From contig NZ_JOJM01000034.1 of assembly GCF_000720325.1 (NCBI RefSeq), positions 17,292 to 81,291 of the forward strand: a stretch of 64,000 nucleotides of DNA, read 5' to 3'. Every line of letters begins with the position of its first letter. The stretch's first letter is position 1. The stretch comes from Streptomyces sp. NRRL B-1347 (GTDB lineage: Bacteria > Actinomycetota > Actinomycetes > Streptomycetales > Streptomycetaceae). Below are positions 62,581-64,000 of this stretch, in pieces. The notes under the pieces are model-generated. The model did not search any database. It was not told the origin of the DNA and was given only the letters and a program-made list of their open reading frames with translations. The position numbers and the translations under genes are program-made.

Positions 62581-63195
62581 TCAGCTGGGGGGCTGTTCGC
62601 CCGAGGACCGACGGTCCTCGGGGTGGGCATCACTGCCGCCGGCCGTGCGGGGCCCGTCAGCGGTGGGGGCCGGTGCGCCGTCCCCGGCGCCGTCGTGGGC
62701 GCTCTCGGGACGGGCACCGTTCGAGTACGTCGAGTCCTCCGGGCCCTTCGCGTCCTCCGAGCCCTTCGGGTTCTTCGCGTCCTTCGTGTACGACGCCGCG
62801 TACGCGTCCGTGGACGACGAGGGGTCCGAGGGCTCGGCGGGCGCCGACACGAAGCCGTTCTCCTTGCGGAACGACTCGTAGATCTGCAGGAGCACCTGCT
62901 TCTGCCGCTCGTTGATGGACGGGTCGGCGAGGATGACGGCGCGCGTCTCCAGCTCGTCCCGCTCCTTCTCGTCGAGGATCCCGGCGCGGACGTAGAGCGT
63001 CTCGGCGGAGATCCGCAGCGCCTTGGCGACCTGTTGGAGCACCTCGGCGCTCGGCTTGCGAAGCCCTCGCTCGATCTGGCTCAGATACGGATTGGACACC
63101 CCGGCGGCGTCGGCGAGCTGCCGCAGCGACAGCTGCGCGTTGCGCCGCTGCTCGCGCAGGTACTCACCGAGATTGCCGACGTTGAGCGATGCCAT
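62581..63195 (-). CDS. XRE-family transcriptional regulator
   Basis: This 204-residue protein has a strong N-terminal helix-turn-helix: LGEYLREQRRNAQLSLRQLA, then AGVSNPYLSQIERGLRKPS (residues 8-55). A middle helical region follows (ERDELETRAVILADPSINER) and an unstructured acidic Ser/Asp/Gly tail of about 90 residues. ATG 63195 gives the family start. A perfect inverted repeat lies 27 bp upstream, which fits autoregulation. It probably controls itself and the HbhA-like gene. Confidence 0.88.
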   Translation of the reverse strand: MASLNVGNLGEYLREQRRNAQLSLRQLADAAGVSNPYLSQIERGLRKPSAEVLQQVAKALRISAETLYVRAGILDEKERDELETRAVILADPSINERQKQVLLQIYESFRKENGFVSAPAEPSDPSSSTDAYAASYTKDAKNPKGSEDAKGPEDSTYSNGARPESAHDGAGDGAPAPTADGPRTAGGSDAHPEDRRSSGEQPPS

Positions 63196-63221
63196 GCCTC
63201 CGATACTGCCCCGCCCTGCTA

Positions 63222-63249
63222 ACTATTGCAAGCAGCCGCTTGCAATAGT
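63222..63249. promoter_or_regulatory. Operator-like inverted repeat before the XRE gene
   Basis: ACTATTGCAAG and CTTGCAATAGT are perfect 11-bp arms with a 6-bp spacer CAGCCG, 27-54 bp upstream of the ATG. The AT-containing arms stand out in GC-rich DNA and are the best operator candidate in the window. Confidence 0.75.
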
Positions 63250-63278
63250 GCGCTACGCCACGCGCGGCCGGTCGGCCC

Positions 63279-64000
63279 TCACTTACGGGTGCCCCGTGGC
63301 GCGTACGTCCAGCTCGGCAGGGAGTGCTGCGCCACGGGGCCCACCGTGACGGCGTACAGGATCGTGCCGGGGCCCACCGTGCCGCCGAGGAGCCAGCCCG
63401 TGGCGAGGACCGTGATCTCGATGGCGGTGCGGACGGTGCGCAGGGAGCGGCCGGTGGCGGCGGTCAGGCCGGTCATCAGGCCGTCGCGGGGGCCGGGGCC
63501 GAAGCGGGCGCCCACGTAGACGGCGATCGAGAGGCCGTTCAGCAGGATGCCCGCCGTCAGCAGGGCGATCCGCGCGGGGAGGCCCGCGGGCTCCGGGACC
63601 AGCCAGAGCCCGGCGTCCGCCGCGCCGCCCACGAGGGCGATGTTGGCGAAGGTGCCGAAGGTCGGCCGCTGCCGCAGCGGGATCCACAGGGCCAGGACGG
63701 CCGCGCCCACCAGCGTGGTCAGCAGGCCGAAGCTGAGGGGCGTGTGGCGCTCCAGGCCCTGGTTCAGGACCGCCCAGGGGTTGACGCCCAGGGCGGCCCT
63801 GACCGTGAGCGCGACGCTGAAGCCGTACAGGGCCAGGCCGACGAGGAGTTGGGGGATCCGTCGCGCGGGGCCTTCGGCGAAGGGGAGGTAAGTGAGGGGT
63901 GGTGTCCGCCGGGGCGGGCCCTGCTGCCGCGCGCCGTCGCGCGCCGCCCCCGGCCCCGCGCCCCGCCCCTTCCACCGCTGCCCCGCCCCAAGCCCCGCAC
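63279..64000 (-). CDS. YczE/YyaS-like membrane protein, 5' end outside the window
   Basis: The frame is open from the right window edge to the stop at 63279, with no in-frame start before the edge, so only the C-terminal 239 codons or so are seen. The visible part has at least five hydrophobic segments: LLVGLALYGFSVALTVRAAL, FGLLTTLVGAAVLALWIPL, IALVGGAADAGLWLV, ALLTAGILLNGLSIAVYVGA and TVLATGWLLGGTVGPGTIL. YczE-type proteins are putative transporters. A short Arg/Pro/Gly-rich stretch at the start is probably cytoplasmic. Confidence 0.75.
   Translation of the reverse strand, partial: AGLGAGQRWKGRGAGPGAARDGARQQGPPRRTPPLTYLPFAEGPARRIPQLLVGLALYGFSVALTVRAALGVNPWAVLNQGLERHTPLSFGLLTTLVGAAVLALWIPLRQRPTFGTFANIALVGGAADAGLWLVPEPAGLPARIALLTAGILLNGLSIAVYVGARFGPGPRDGLMTGLTAATGRSLRTVRTAIEITVLATGWLLGGTVGPGTILYAVTVGPVAQHSLPSWTYAPRGTRK

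Overview
The window is high-GC actinobacterial chromosome, almost certainly Streptomyces. GC-rich third codon positions, GTG starts and a suite of Streptomyces-typical genes (MsiK, CdgB, HbpS-SenS-SenR, PhoR-PhoP-PhoU, CarD, MshA) support this. From memory, gene content and order resemble the S. coelicolor SCO42xx region around nagKA, cdgB, msiK, phoRP, gpmA and mshA; I could not align anything. Both edges cut genes: an SIS-domain gene on the left and a YczE-like membrane gene on the right.

Layout. 1-4.6 kb holds amino-sugar catabolism (SIS protein, ROK kinase, NagA, PfkB kinase, class II aldolase) with a DasR-type (dre-like) site before the kinase. 4.7-8.4 kb holds a membrane protein, the diguanylate cyclase CdgB with a BldD-like site, and a flavin reductase. 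8.5-14.9 kb holds ArfB, TerD/TerB proteins, an M1 lipoprotein peptidase and the haem/redox sensor HbpS divergent from SenS-SenR. 15-24.7 kb is mixed metabolism: oxidoreductases, two acetyltransferases, a putative glycosidase lipoprotein, an aminoglycoside-phosphotransferase-like protein and a DsbA-like lipoprotein. A tRNA-Thr and the multiple-sugar ABC ATPase MsiK (second dre-like site) follow at 24.7-26.2 kb. 26.4-34.8 kb is mostly housekeeping: nucleotidyltransferase, DoxX protein, RlmB, CysS, IspF, IspD, CarD. 35.4-39.3 kb is phosphate control (PhoP, PhoR, PhoU with PHO boxes). 39.4-46.2 kb holds a tiny Cys-rich protein, secreted proteins, a hydrophobic protein made of 30-residue repeats, a toxin-antitoxin-like pair and an MFS transporter.

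47.1-54.6 kb is the accessory region. It starts at the 3' end of gpmA, where an 18-bp direct repeat (47102 and 49213) brackets a 2.1-kb integrated element with a truncated integrase and an unrecognised cargo gene. A second, broken integrase, another unrecognised gene carrying a TTA codon, and three related copies of one terminator hairpin suggest repeated insertions at this locus. A flavoprotein/XRE-regulator/HATPase set follows. Core gene order resumes near 54.8 kb with a YbjN protein, MshA (mycothiol), a methyltransferase, an NlpC/P60 hydrolase, a REC-PP2C regulator, an HbhA-like protein and an XRE regulator with a perfect inverted-repeat operator candidate.

The most useful leads are the tandem integration locus at gpmA with its unknown cargo, the repeat-built hydrophobic protein at 41952, the His-rich insertion inside the CdgB GGDEF domain, the operator-like palindrome at 63222, and the paired dre-like sites that would tie nagKA and msiK to one regulator. 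No CRISPR array, rRNA operon or intact insertion sequence was seen.
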